A DNA stretch of 64,000 nt from Nitratireductor mangrovi (GTDB lineage Bacteria > Pseudomonadota > Alphaproteobacteria > Rhizobiales > Rhizobiaceae): contig NZ_CP042301.2 of assembly GCF_007922615.2 (NCBI RefSeq), positions 372,001-436,000 on the forward strand, in the 5' to 3' direction. The stretch's first letter is position 1; each line of letters opens with the position of its first letter. A program made the position numbers and the translations under genes. Under the pieces are notes generated by a model. The model saw nothing but the letters and a program-made list of their open reading frames with translations. It had not been told where the DNA came from and made no database searches. This document shows positions 9,054-18,067 of the stretch, piece by piece.

Positions 9054-10467
9054 GGGCCGGACTGCCGGCTGTGCCGTCCGAGCGTATCTTCTTCTTCCTT
9101 GCGGATGTCGCTGAGTGTCGCAGCGGAATGAGGAGGACGGCGAAAATGACCGAAAGCGCAACCCCGTGCGTGAGCAATGCGGTCGGCACATCGGCCGAGC
9201 AGAAGAGCACGATGACGTAGCTGTACGCGAGACTGGCAACGGCGATTGCCGGCGAGGTCTTGTCTGCGAGCACGTCGGCGGTGCGGATCAGCATTCCGAT
9301 CACTAAGGCGTAGATTGCCATGCCGGCGAAGCCGAGATGCCCATATCCGGCGCCGAGCCACCCGGTGTTGGAGTTCGAATACCGCTCGACACGTTGTGAG
9401 AAATCGATGCCGGTGAAATGGTTGGCAATCACCTGTGTAGCGGGCACATCATAAGATCGGGGGATAAGGCCAAGGCTCACCTTCGAGTCGGACCAGTATA
9501 CAAACGGGTTCTGGGAAAAGAAATCATAGTACATGAAATTGATATACGCGGGGACAAACATGATCCTGCGGACGGAATATGTTCCAGCGAGATGTAAGTC
9601 GTTGTCTATCCAATATATCAGGACACTCGCCACGCAGAGCATTATGGCGCCAAGCAAAAGCTTGTTCAATGGCCGCCGAGACCGCATTACAAGGTAGATG
9701 GCGATGGCGAGCAGGCCAGCGAAGAAATTTGACTTGTGCGACGTTAGTCCAAAGATAGTGAGATTCAGGGTTAGTATCACCGCAAGGGACAGATAGTTCC
9801 TGCGCGCGAAGGCGACCACGCAGCCAAAACCTATCAAAAAAGCAACCAGGTTGGTCGACAGGTAAGTGAGCAGAACGCCGCGGGTATCCTGCGCAGCGCG
9901 TCGAAACTCGTAGACATCGTCAAAGCTGAAATTGAATGTCTTCAGACCTCCGGTCGCGATGTTCCCCACAACGAAAATGGCCGCCAACATAGCGACCAGC
10001 AGCGGTACCCAAGAGAGGCGGAAATAGCCCGAGACATGGGCAAGACCGGTCTGGAACGGCGTCTTGGCCACGAGAACGACCAGAAAGTACATGGCAACGC
10101 AGGCAACCATGTATTGCGTGTGGGCGCCGCGAAAGGCGTAGATAACCAGCATGGGCAGGACGGGAACCACCGCATGTAACAAGAGCAGTACGTCTCTTGC
10201 CCTGCGCGTGCCAGACGCGGCTACGAGTGCGACGGCGAAGGCCAGTCCGACGGATATGAGGACCGGATAATCGGTGTCCGGTGTGGTGACCCACTGAACC
10301 TCAAGCATGTCCTCGGCATATTGCACCAGCATGAAATGGCGGAACGCGAAGGCCAGCGCGCCGAAATACGCCATAATAAGCAGAACGCGCGCCCAGTACT
10401 GTTTGAGCGTGTTGTCGCGCCGTTCTCCGGCGACTGGTGACGTAGCCTGACGCGCGCGGACACTCAT
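9040..10467 (-). CDS. Polytopic membrane protein, probable O-antigen/polysaccharide polymerase (Wzy-like)
   Basis: The 475-residue protein has a short charged N-terminus followed by roughly ten to twelve hydrophobic segments and a large polar loop between the later ones (SLGLIPRSYDVPATQVIANHFTG, then NTGWLGAGYGHLGFAG). That arrangement, with a Gly-rich motif after the big loop, is typical of oligosaccharide repeat-unit polymerases, which are too divergent for a firm motif call. It starts at ATG 10467 after an AGGAAGAG ribosome site and is convergent with the glycosyltransferase operon, overlapping it by 14 bases. It would polymerise undecaprenyl-linked repeats at the periplasmic face. An O-antigen ligase or another polytopic transporter are the alternatives. 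Confidence 0.7.
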   Translation of the reverse strand: MSVRARQATSPVAGERRDNTLKQYWARVLLIMAYFGALAFAFRHFMLVQYAEDMLEVQWVTTPDTDYPVLISVGLAFAVALVAASGTRRARDVLLLLHAVVPVLPMLVIYAFRGAHTQYMVACVAMYFLVVLVAKTPFQTGLAHVSGYFRLSWVPLLVAMLAAIFVVGNIATGGLKTFNFSFDDVYEFRRAAQDTRGVLLTYLSTNLVAFLIGFGCVVAFARRNYLSLAVILTLNLTIFGLTSHKSNFFAGLLAIAIYLVMRSRRPLNKLLLGAIMLCVASVLIYWIDNDLHLAGTYSVRRIMFVPAYINFMYYDFFSQNPFVYWSDSKVSLGLIPRSYDVPATQVIANHFTGIDFSQRVERYSNSNTGWLGAGYGHLGFAGMAIYALVIGMLIRTADVLADKTSPAIAVASLAYSYVIVLFCSADVPTALLTHGVALSVIFAVLLIPLRHSATSARKKKIRSDGTAGSPALSPG

Positions 10468-10927
10468 TCTGGTTCTCTTCCTGCGGCACTGGCGACCAGT
10501 GCAAGCCGCTCAGCGCCGATGTACCGGTGGTACTGGGTCATGATGCCTCTCAAAGGGCAATTCTCATTCCGCCGCCCGAACATCACGACTGGCCGCTTGC
10601 TCCTCCTGTGGACGCGCGTTAGTGCAACGCGCGAAAGACCGCAGGGGCTATCTCGTTGACTTCTGTCCAAGTGTCAAACGGCGACGGCTTTTGTGGTGGC
10701 GGCTCGGACTTCGTTGCATCCCGAGCGCGGCAAGTTGCGTTCCGAACGCGGCAATAGGTTACACTGTGACAGCTTGCCTCCCCACTCAGGCGCCGGCCGG
10801 CGTCTATCGCAAATCTCAGGCGGTTCGAGACGGGGGCAGCATGCGCGTTTGATTTTCGGAGCATTCGTTTCATACAATCCGTGAGTGATTCTCGGCGCTC
10901 GATGCCTTTGCAAGTTTAGGACGGACA
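10468..10927. other. Intergenic region with the promoter of the first M10 RTX gene
   Basis: The gap of 460 bases lies between the divergent Wzy-like and M10 RTX genes. Short open frames cross it, but none has a ribosome site plus family similarity. The right end holds the promoter candidate at 10849-10878. I see nothing else definite. Confidence 0.55.
10849..10878 (+). promoter_or_regulatory. Candidate sigma70-type promoter for the M10 RTX gene
   Basis: TTGATT at 10849-10854 is followed after 18 bases by TACAAT at 10873-10878, 49 bases before the ATG at 10928. An AGGACGG ribosome site precedes that ATG. Confidence 0.45.
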
Positions 10928-13651
10928 ATGCAGCCTGCCTGGAATGGAAGCAGCGAACCTGCAGGGGTATTCGACCTTACTGGCGACCCGAATATCGACG
11001 GCATCCTGGCCCGGCGCTTCTGGTCAGACGGATCCATCACCTATTCCTTCCCGGACCAGGCGAGTGACTACGGCGCCTACAGCTATGTCGACGGCAATGG
11101 TGTTACCCATTTTCCGACCGCTACCTTCCAGCAGGTCCTAGCTGCGCAGCAGACCGCGATCCACTTCGCGATGAGCGTCGAGAACGGTCCACTCGCCTCG
11201 CAGGGCTTCTCTGTCGAGGGATTCACCAATCTTGACGTTGGCTTCAACGGCACCACGACCGGCAACGCCACCATGCGCTTCGGACGCTCCGATGACGCCC
11301 AGCCGACGGCGTTCGCGTTCTATCCCAGTAGCAGCAATGTCGGCGGCGACGTCTGGCTGGGCACACAGGTCGGTGGGAGTAACCTTTCCAATCCGGCGGC
11401 AGGCAACTACGCGTGGGCAACGATCTTGCACGAGATCGGCCACGGCCTGGGGCTGAAGCATGGTCATGCTGGCGATTCCGGTTTTCCGAACGCCAATCCC
11501 AACGTGCTTCCTTCTAACGTCGACGCGATGGAATACTCCATCATGACCTACCGGTCCTTCATCAACGGGCCGACGAACGGCTATACCAACGAAACCAACG
11601 GTTTCGCGCAGACGTTCATGATGCTCGACATCGCCGCGCTGCAAGCGATGTACGGTGCCGACTTTTCGTCGCAAAGCAACAATACCGACACGGTCTACAA
11701 ATGGGACCCGACCTCCGGCGATACGCTGATCAACGGTCAGGTCGGCATCGACGCAGCCGCCAACCGCATCTTCGCGACCATTTGGGACGGCGGCGGCGTG
11801 GATACCTATGATCTGTCGTCCTACACCGGCAATCTGATGCTCGATCTGCGCCCGGGCGAGGAGAGCCTTTTCTCCACGACCCAGCAGGCGCATCTCGGCA
11901 GTGGCAACTTCGCGTCCGGCAACATCTACAACGCACTCCAGTTCCAAGGCGATGCGCGTTCCCTGATAGAGAACGCGATCGGCGGGACCGGAAACGACAC
12001 GATTACCGGCAATGCCGCCAACAACAGCCTGTTTGGCGGGCAGGGCGACGACACGCTGTCAGGCGGTAACGGCAACGACCTGCTGGCCGGAGGTGCGGGC
12101 GTCGACCAGATCAACGGCGAGGGCGGCGTCGACACGGCGGATTATTCGGCCTCCGCCGCAAGCGTCAACGTGAACCTGTCGACCGGGACGGGATCGGGGG
12201 GCGACGCGCAGGGTGATACATTGACCGGGATAGAGAACCTGATCGGCTCCAACGTGGCTGGAACCGACGTCCTCACCGGTGACGGCACCGCGAACCACAT
12301 CCAGGGACTGGCGGGTAACGATATTCTGGTCGGGCTCGGCGGGGCCGACATTCTGGTCGGCGGGACCGGCGTCGACACGGCGGACTATTCGGCGTCGGGC
12401 GGCCGGATCAACGTGAACCTGACGACAGGCGCTGGGTTGGGCGGTGACGCGCATGGCGACACGCTGTCCGGCATCGAGAACCTGATCGGCACGAACATTG
12501 CGATGACCGACTTCCTGACCGGCGACGCCGGCGCCAACCACATCCAGGGCCTTGCCGGCGACGACCTGATTGCCGGGCTTGGCGGGGCCGACGTCCTGAT
12601 CGGCGGCAGCGGCGTCGACACGGCGGATTACTCGGCCTCGGCGAGCCGTATAGCGGTCAATCTTTCGACCGGATATGCGGCGGGCGGCGACGCGCATGGC
12701 GACACGCTGTCGGGCATCGAGAACCTGATCGGGACCAATTCCTCGCTGACCGACTTCCTGACCGGCGACGCCGGCGCCAACCACATCCAGGGACTTGCCG
12801 GCGACGACCTGATTGCCGGGCTTGGCGGGGCCGACGTCCTGATCGGCGGCAGCGGCGTCGATACGGCGGATTACTCGGCCTCGGCGAGCCGTATAGCGGT
12901 CAATCTTTCGACCGGATATGCGGCGGGCGGCGACGCACATGGCGACACGCTGTCCGGCATCGAGAACCTGATCGGCACCAACGTCGCACTGACCGACTTC
13001 CTGACTGGCAACAGCCTTGCCAACCGGATCGAGGGCGGCGCTGGCGATGACCTGATTGCCGGGCTTGGCGGGGCCGACGTCCTGATCGGCGGCAGCGGCG
13101 TCGACACGGCGGACTATTCGGCGTCGGGCGGGCGTATAGCGGTCAATCTTTCAACCGGATATGCGGCGGGCGGAGACGCGCATGGCGACACGCTGTCGGG
13201 CATCGAGAACCTGATCGGCACCAATGTCGCGCTGACCGACTTTCTCACCGGTGACGCGGGCGCCAACCGGATCGAGGGCTTGGCCGGCGACGACGAGATC
13301 AACGGCAAGGAGGGAGCCGACATATTTGTGGGCGGGGGCGGCGACGACCTCTTCATCTTCGACACCGCGCTCGGCGCCGGCAATATCGATGCGATCTTGG
13401 ATTTCGTCGTCGCGGACGACATGGTCCGTCTCGCGTCAAGCATATTTACCGGATTGAGCGTCGGAACCTTGACCGCCGCGGCGTTTCGCGTCGGCGCCGC
13501 CGCGGCCGATGCCGACGACCGCATCATCTACAATGCCGGCAGCGGAGGCCTGTTCTTCGACGTCGACGGCAATGGCGCGCAGGGGCAGGTCCAGTTCGCA
13601 TCGCTCTCGACCGGCCTCGCCCTCACCAACGACAACTTCCTCGTCGCCTGA
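10928..13651 (+). CDS. Serralysin-type (M10) RTX metalloprotease, 907 residues
   Basis: The N-terminal third is a metzincin protease: H168EIGHGLGLKH178 gives the three zinc ligands and the catalytic Glu169, and SIMTYRS is the Met-turn. As in serralysins there is no Sec signal. Nonapeptides such as GGTGNDTITGN follow, then five 243-bp units with DTADYSAS and GDTLSGIENLIGTN, and a C-terminal cassette with FIFDTALGAGN and the end NDNFLVA, an uncleaved type I secretion signal. Serralysins are secreted, Ca2+-activated, zinc-dependent endopeptidases. The repeat region is much longer than in classical 480-residue serralysins, so it may also be an adhesin or matrix protein. The 3' end and sequence just past the stop match the partial RTX gene at 2-1810. 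The ATG follows AGGACGG. Confidence 0.92.
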   Translation: MQPAWNGSSEPAGVFDLTGDPNIDGILARRFWSDGSITYSFPDQASDYGAYSYVDGNGVTHFPTATFQQVLAAQQTAIHFAMSVENGPLASQGFSVEGFTNLDVGFNGTTTGNATMRFGRSDDAQPTAFAFYPSSSNVGGDVWLGTQVGGSNLSNPAAGNYAWATILHEIGHGLGLKHGHAGDSGFPNANPNVLPSNVDAMEYSIMTYRSFINGPTNGYTNETNGFAQTFMMLDIAALQAMYGADFSSQSNNTDTVYKWDPTSGDTLINGQVGIDAAANRIFATIWDGGGVDTYDLSSYTGNLMLDLRPGEESLFSTTQQAHLGSGNFASGNIYNALQFQGDARSLIENAIGGTGNDTITGNAANNSLFGGQGDDTLSGGNGNDLLAGGAGVDQINGEGGVDTADYSASAASVNVNLSTGTGSGGDAQGDTLTGIENLIGSNVAGTDVLTGDGTANHIQGLAGNDILVGLGGADILVGGTGVDTADYSASGGRINVNLTTGAGLGGDAHGDTLSGIENLIGTNIAMTDFLTGDAGANHIQGLAGDDLIAGLGGADVLIGGSGVDTADYSASASRIAVNLSTGYAAGGDAHGDTLSGIENLIGTNSSLTDFLTGDAGANHIQGLAGDDLIAGLGGADVLIGGSGVDTADYSASASRIAVNLSTGYAAGGDAHGDTLSGIENLIGTNVALTDFLTGNSLANRIEGGAGDDLIAGLGGADVLIGGSGVDTADYSASGGRIAVNLSTGYAAGGDAHGDTLSGIENLIGTNVALTDFLTGDAGANRIEGLAGDDEINGKEGADIFVGGGGDDLFIFDTALGAGNIDAILDFVVADDMVRLASSIFTGLSVGTLTAAAFRVGAAAADADDRIIYNAGSGGLFFDVDGNGAQGQVQFASLSTGLALTNDNFLVA
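12130..13300 (+). repeat. Five tandem 243-bp RTX units
   Basis: Unit boundaries recur every 243 bases (about 12135, 12378, 12621, 12864, 13107). Units share DTADYSAS, VNLSTG, GGDAHGDTLSGIENLIG and one or two nonapeptides; the third and fourth are nearly identical in DNA. Confidence 0.88.
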
Positions 13652-13915
13652 GGCGGGCTGCGGCGGCCATTGCGGTCCTAAGCTCGCGGCGCTCAGCATG
13701 CGCGCGGCATGCGAGTTGCGCGCCTCTCTACGGTCCCGCGGATCGGTAGTGATGTTGTCTTCGCGGCTTGGCAACGGCCGAGGCAATTTGGACGTAAGGC
13801 GGGACGCCGCGGCTGGGAGTGTGGAGTTGAGCGCAGGCGTCGCCTATTGACTCGCGTTTTTTTCACAGCTCAAAATTAGCTCATTCTGTAATGATCCGGT
13901 CGAGGAGCCGTCTGG
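13652..13915. promoter_or_regulatory. Intergenic region with candidate promoter for the second M10 RTX gene
   Basis: The first ~25 bases after the stop resemble the sequence after the stop of the partial RTX gene. TTGACT at 13847-13852 with CAAAAT at 13871-13876 (18-base spacer) is a plausible promoter, and GAGGAG at 13902-13907 is the ribosome site for ATG 13916. Confidence 0.35.
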
Positions 13916-16900
13916 ATGAGCGCGCCGATCTTTACTTCCGAGCAGATCACCCGACAGCTGCGAACGCAATGGCGGGATGGCACGCCGGACAACCAGACGC
14001 GCGACTGGTCTCATGTATCCAGCGTGGATTACTACATCGGCGATTTGCCGGCGAACAACGGTCAGCCGGAAAACGCGTCATGGGTTCCCATGAGCGACAC
14101 TGGCAAGGCCGCCGCCGCCCTGGCATTCGAATTGTGGGACGATTTGATCGCGATAAACCTGAACCGCGTATTTGCGCCGGCTCAGAACCAGATCCAGTTC
14201 CAATATGCGACGAGCACCCAGGACAACGGCACGTATGCAAAGCAGCAGTGGCAGGATAGTACCGATCCGAGCGACTATGGGGGGCTTCATCGTGAACTGA
14301 CCAGATCGGACATCTGGTTTAGCACCACCTGGGCGACCCACAACGAAGATTCGGATCTGTTGCTAGGCCTATACGGGTTCCAGACGTATATCCATGAGAT
14401 TGGCCACGCACTGGGCCTGTCCCACCCCGGCGACTATAATGCGGGCCCCGGGCAGGTCATTACCTACGAGAATGATGCTGAGTTCGCGCAAGACACGCGT
14501 CATACGACCGTGATGTCCTATTTCGGCGGATACGACAAGCCAACGAAGACCTGGGTAACCGAAGGCTCCGCGTCAGCGCTCTTTCATTCGTCGACCCCCT
14601 TGATCGGCGATATCGCGGCCATACAGGCGGCATACGGTGCGGATATGACCACCCGCACTGGAGATACGACTTATGGGTATAATTCGACAGCTGGCAGTAT
14701 CTACGATTTCAACTTCTATTCATCCAGCAGCGTGCCAATTTTTGCGATCTGGGATGCCGGCGGTACTGATACGTTGGACGGTTCCGGAACCGGGCTGGGG
14801 CAAGATATCAACCTGAATGCCGGGACATACTCGTCGATGGCCGGGGAGACCGAGAATGTGGGAATCGCTTACGGCGCGGTCATCGAGAATGCGATAGGCG
14901 GGACCGGGAACGACACGATCAGGGGCAACGCGGCCAACAATAGCCTTAGCGGTGGTGCCGGCAACGACACGCTGTTTGGCGGTGACGGCACCGACACGCT
15001 GTCTGGCGGTGGCGACAACGACATTCTTGACGGCGGCTCCGGTGCCGATCAACTCGACGGTGGCAGCGGCGTCGACACGGCCGACTATTCGGCGTCGGCC
15101 GGGCGCGTCAATGTCAGCCTGTCGACGGGAACGGCGCTTGGTGGGGATGCGCATGGCGACACGCTGTCCGGCATCGAGAACCTGATCGGGACCAACTCGT
15201 CGCTGACCGACTTCCTCACCGGCAACAGCCTTGCCAACCGGATCGAGGGTTTGGCTGGCGATGATTTTCTCGCAGGGCTCGGCGGGGCTGATGTTCTGAT
15301 CGGCGGTAGCGGCGTCGACACGGCCGACTATTCAGCCTCTACGCAGCGCATCGCGGTGAACCTGGCGAGCGGGAAGGGTTTTGGCGGAGACGCGCAGGGC
15401 GACACGCTGTCCGGCATCGAGAACCTGATCGGGACCAACTCGTCGCTGACCGACTTCCTCACCGGCAACAGCCTTGCCAACCGGATCGAGGGTCTTGCCG
15501 GAGACGATCTGCTGGCTGGGCTCGGTGGGGCTGACGTTCTGATCGGCGGCAGCGGCATAGACACGGCGGACTACTCCGCGTCGACCGGGCGCATCAACGT
15601 CAACCTGTCGACCGGTACCGGGCTGGGCGGCGACGCGCATGGCGATACACTTTCGGGTATCGAGAACCTGATCGGCACCAACGTCTCGCTGGGCGACTTC
15701 CTGACCGGAGATGGTGGCAACAACGTCATTGCCGGCCTGGCCGGTCCTGACCAGATCAACGGCATGGGCGGCGTCGACACGGCCGACTATTCAGCCTCTA
15801 CGCAGCGCATCGCGGTGAACCTGGCGAGCGGGAAGGGTTTTGGCGGCGACGCGCAGGGCGACACGCTGTCCGGCATCGAGAACCTGATCGGGACCAACTC
15901 GTCGCTGACCGACTTCCTCACCGGCAACAGCCTTGCCAACCGGATCGAGGGTCTTGCCGGAGACGATCTGCTGGCCGGGCTCGGTGGGGCTGACGTTCTG
16001 ATCGGCGGCAGCGGCATCGACACGGCGGACTACTCGGCGTCGACCGGGCGCATCAACGTCAACCTGTCGACCGGCACCGGGCTGGGCGGCGACGCGCATG
16101 GCGATACACTTTCGGGTATCGAGAACCTGATCGGCACCAACGTCTCGCTGGGCGACTTCCTGACCGGAGATGGTGGCAACAACGTCATTGCCGGCCTGGC
16201 CGGTCCCGACCAGATCAACGGCATGGGCGGCATCGACACGGCGGACTATTCGGCGTCTGCCGGGCGCATCAACGTGAACCTGTCGACTGGCACCGGACTT
16301 GGCGGCGACGCGCATGGTGACACGCTGTCGGGCATCGAGAACCTGATCGGGACCAACTCGTCGCTGACCGACTTCCTGACCGGCGACGCGTTCGCCAATA
16401 CGATTGCCGGTCTTGCCGGCGCCGACCAGATCGACGGAATGGGCGGCATCGACACGGCGGACTATTCGGCATCTGCCGGGCGCATCAATGTGAACCTGAC
16501 GAACGGAACCGGACTTGGCGGCGACGCGCATGGTGACACGCTGTCCGGCATCGAGAACCTGATCGGGACCAACTCGTCGCTGACCGACTTCCTGACCGGC
16601 AACAGCCTCGCCAACCGGATCGAAGGCCTTGCCGGTGATGACCTCATCGCCGGGCTTGGCGGGGCCGACATCCTCATCGGAGGAGCCGGCGTCGACACGG
16701 CGGACTATTCGGCGTCTGGCGGGCGCATCAATGTAGATCTGTCGACTGGCACCGGGTTGGGCGGCGATGCGCACGGCGACACGCTTTCGGGCATCGAGAA
16801 CCTGATCGGCACGAACATTGCGATGACCGACTTTCTGACCGGCAACGCTTTCGCCAACACGATTGCCGGTCTTGCCGGCGCCGACCAGATCGACGGCATG

Positions 16901-17674
16901 GGCGGCATCGACACGGCGGACTATTCGGCGTCTGCCGGGCGCATCAACGTGAACCTGTCGACAGGCGCGGGATTGGGTGGCGACGCGCATGGCGACACGC
17001 TGTCGGGCATCGAGAATCTGATCGGGACCAACTCCTCGCTGACGGACTTCCTGACCGGCGATGGCGGCAACAACGTGATTGCCGGTCTGGCGGGCGCCGA
17101 CCAGATCAATGGCATGGGCGGCATCGACACGGCCGACTACTCGGCCTCGACCGGGCGCGTCAATGTGAACCTTTCGAACGGCACCGGGCTGGGCGGTGAT
17201 GCCCATGGCGACACGCTTTCGGGCATCGAGAACCTGATCGGCACCAACGTTGCGATGACCGACTTCCTGACCGGTGACGCAAGCGCCAACCGGATCGAGG
17301 GTCTTGCCGGCGACGACGAGATCAATGGCAAGGAGGGGACCGACATATTTGTGGGAGGAGGCGGCGACGACCTCTTCATCTTCGACACCGCGCTCGGCGC
17401 CGGCAATATTGATGCGATCCTCGATTTCGTGGTCGCGGACGACATGATCCGCCTCGCGTCAAGCATATTTACCGGATTGAGCGCCGGGGGCTTGACCGCC
17501 GCGGCGTTTCGCGTTGGCGCGGCCGCGGCCGACGCCGACGACCGCGTCATCTACAATGCCGGCAGCGGAGGCCTGTTCTTCGACGTCGACGGCAATGGCG
17601 CGCAAGGGCAGGTCCAGTTCGCGTCGCTCTCGACCGGCCTCGCCCTCACCAACGACAACTTCCTCGTCGCATGA
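13916..17674 (+). CDS. Serralysin-type (M10) RTX metalloprotease with long repeat region, 1252 residues
   Basis: The protease domain carries H160EIGHALGLSH170 (zinc ligands plus Glu161) and a Met-turn in TTVMSYFGG. RTX nonapeptides start near GGTGNDTIRGN, then about ten longer units alternate between 81 and 72 residues, each with DTADYSAS and GDTLSGIENLIGTN. The C-terminal cassette (KEGTDIFVGGGGDDLFIFDTALGAGN to NDNFLVA) is the type I secretion part and nearly equals those of the genes at 2 and 10928. The product should be an exported, calcium-folded zinc protease whose repeats could form a long stalk. The start ATG follows GAGGAG at 13902-13907. The protease domain differs clearly from that of the 10928 gene, so only the 3' parts are recently related. 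A 459-bp block inside the repeats is duplicated. Confidence 0.92.
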   Translation: MSAPIFTSEQITRQLRTQWRDGTPDNQTRDWSHVSSVDYYIGDLPANNGQPENASWVPMSDTGKAAAALAFELWDDLIAINLNRVFAPAQNQIQFQYATSTQDNGTYAKQQWQDSTDPSDYGGLHRELTRSDIWFSTTWATHNEDSDLLLGLYGFQTYIHEIGHALGLSHPGDYNAGPGQVITYENDAEFAQDTRHTTVMSYFGGYDKPTKTWVTEGSASALFHSSTPLIGDIAAIQAAYGADMTTRTGDTTYGYNSTAGSIYDFNFYSSSSVPIFAIWDAGGTDTLDGSGTGLGQDINLNAGTYSSMAGETENVGIAYGAVIENAIGGTGNDTIRGNAANNSLSGGAGNDTLFGGDGTDTLSGGGDNDILDGGSGADQLDGGSGVDTADYSASAGRVNVSLSTGTALGGDAHGDTLSGIENLIGTNSSLTDFLTGNSLANRIEGLAGDDFLAGLGGADVLIGGSGVDTADYSASTQRIAVNLASGKGFGGDAQGDTLSGIENLIGTNSSLTDFLTGNSLANRIEGLAGDDLLAGLGGADVLIGGSGIDTADYSASTGRINVNLSTGTGLGGDAHGDTLSGIENLIGTNVSLGDFLTGDGGNNVIAGLAGPDQINGMGGVDTADYSASTQRIAVNLASGKGFGGDAQGDTLSGIENLIGTNSSLTDFLTGNSLANRIEGLAGDDLLAGLGGADVLIGGSGIDTADYSASTGRINVNLSTGTGLGGDAHGDTLSGIENLIGTNVSLGDFLTGDGGNNVIAGLAGPDQINGMGGIDTADYSASAGRINVNLSTGTGLGGDAHGDTLSGIENLIGTNSSLTDFLTGDAFANTIAGLAGADQIDGMGGIDTADYSASAGRINVNLTNGTGLGGDAHGDTLSGIENLIGTNSSLTDFLTGNSLANRIEGLAGDDLIAGLGGADILIGGAGVDTADYSASGGRINVDLSTGTGLGGDAHGDTLSGIENLIGTNIAMTDFLTGNAFANTIAGLAGADQIDGMGGIDTADYSASAGRINVNLSTGAGLGGDAHGDTLSGIENLIGTNSSLTDFLTGDGGNNVIAGLAGADQINGMGGIDTADYSASTGRVNVNLSNGTGLGGDAHGDTLSGIENLIGTNVAMTDFLTGDASANRIEGLAGDDEINGKEGTDIFVGGGGDDLFIFDTALGAGNIDAILDFVVADDMIRLASSIFTGLSAGGLTAAAFRVGAAAADADDRVIYNAGSGGLFFDVDGNGAQGQVQFASLSTGLALTNDNFLVA
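15079..17310 (+). repeat. Ten RTX units of alternating 243 and 216 bp
   Basis: Successive units begin about 15079, 15322, 15565, 15781, 16024, 16240, 16456, 16699, 16915 and 17131, giving steps of 243, 243, 216, 243, 216, 216, 243, 216 and 216. The two lengths differ by 27 bases, one RTX nonapeptide. Confidence 0.88.
15317..16234 (+). repeat. Direct duplication of a 459-bp block (15317-15775 and 15776-16234)
   Basis: The two blocks, each a 243 plus a 216 unit, align without gaps. By eye they differ at about seven positions, nearly all silent (for example GGA/GGC, GCT/GCC, ATA/ATC, CCT/CCC), so the duplication is recent relative to the other units. Confidence 0.88.
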
Positions 17675-17732
17675 GGCAAGGTTGTAGGACTTGCCGGCCA
17701 TAACTTGATCGCGGGAGCAGATAGATGAAAAT

Positions 17733-17757
17733 GGCGGCGGGCCTCTGGTCCGCCGCT
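17733..17757 (-). terminator. Hairpin terminator downstream of tRNA-Gln
   Basis: A GCGGCGG/CCGCCGC stem (with flanking G-T pairs) encloses a short loop. Read on the minus strand it lies about 24 bases after the tRNA 3' end and is followed by CCATTTTCAT, a T-rich tail. It may also serve the plus-strand RTX gene, where the tail is poor. Confidence 0.55.
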
Positions 17758-17780
17758 TGCATGCGCGCGCTCGTGTGAAC

Positions 17781-17855
17781 TGGCTGGGGCGCCTGGATTC
17801 GAACCAGGGAATGGCGGTACCAAAAACCGCTGCCTTACCACTTGGCTACGCCCCA
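17781..17855 (-). tRNA. tRNA-Gln (anticodon TTG)
   Basis: The minus strand folds as a 75-base cloverleaf: acceptor TGGGGCG pairs with CGCCCCA, the D-arm holds AGCCAAGTGGTAAGGC, the anticodon stem GCGGT/ACCGC closes the loop TTTTGGT (anticodon TTG, reads CAA), and the T-arm has GGTTCGAATCC. The CCA end is encoded at 17783-17781. It is isolated, with a hairpin downstream. Confidence 0.95.
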
Positions 17856-18067
17856 GCATGCATTGGCCTCGTGACCAACGCAGGCGTCCTTATATGGATG
17901 CGCCGCGTGCTGCGCAATGGGCTGTGGCAGTTCCCTTCGCGCTGTGGCAGCACAACAGACGGCACGCGGTAGTGACCGCCGGACCGACGGTCTTGGCGCC
18001 CGATTTTCGGTGGAGTTTGCAGTGCGAAACCGCTAGACGCAGACCGAACGCGAGAGGGAGACCGGAA

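Noticed and set aside
12059..12940. Minus-strand open frame with repeated blocks opposite the first M10 gene
   Set aside because: Its repeated pattern is the mirror of the 243-base RTX units. The plus strand encodes a complete protease and repeats.
15791..17206. 471-codon minus-strand open frame opposite the second M10 gene
   Set aside because: It is a shadow of the repeat array for the same reason and has no recognisable domain.
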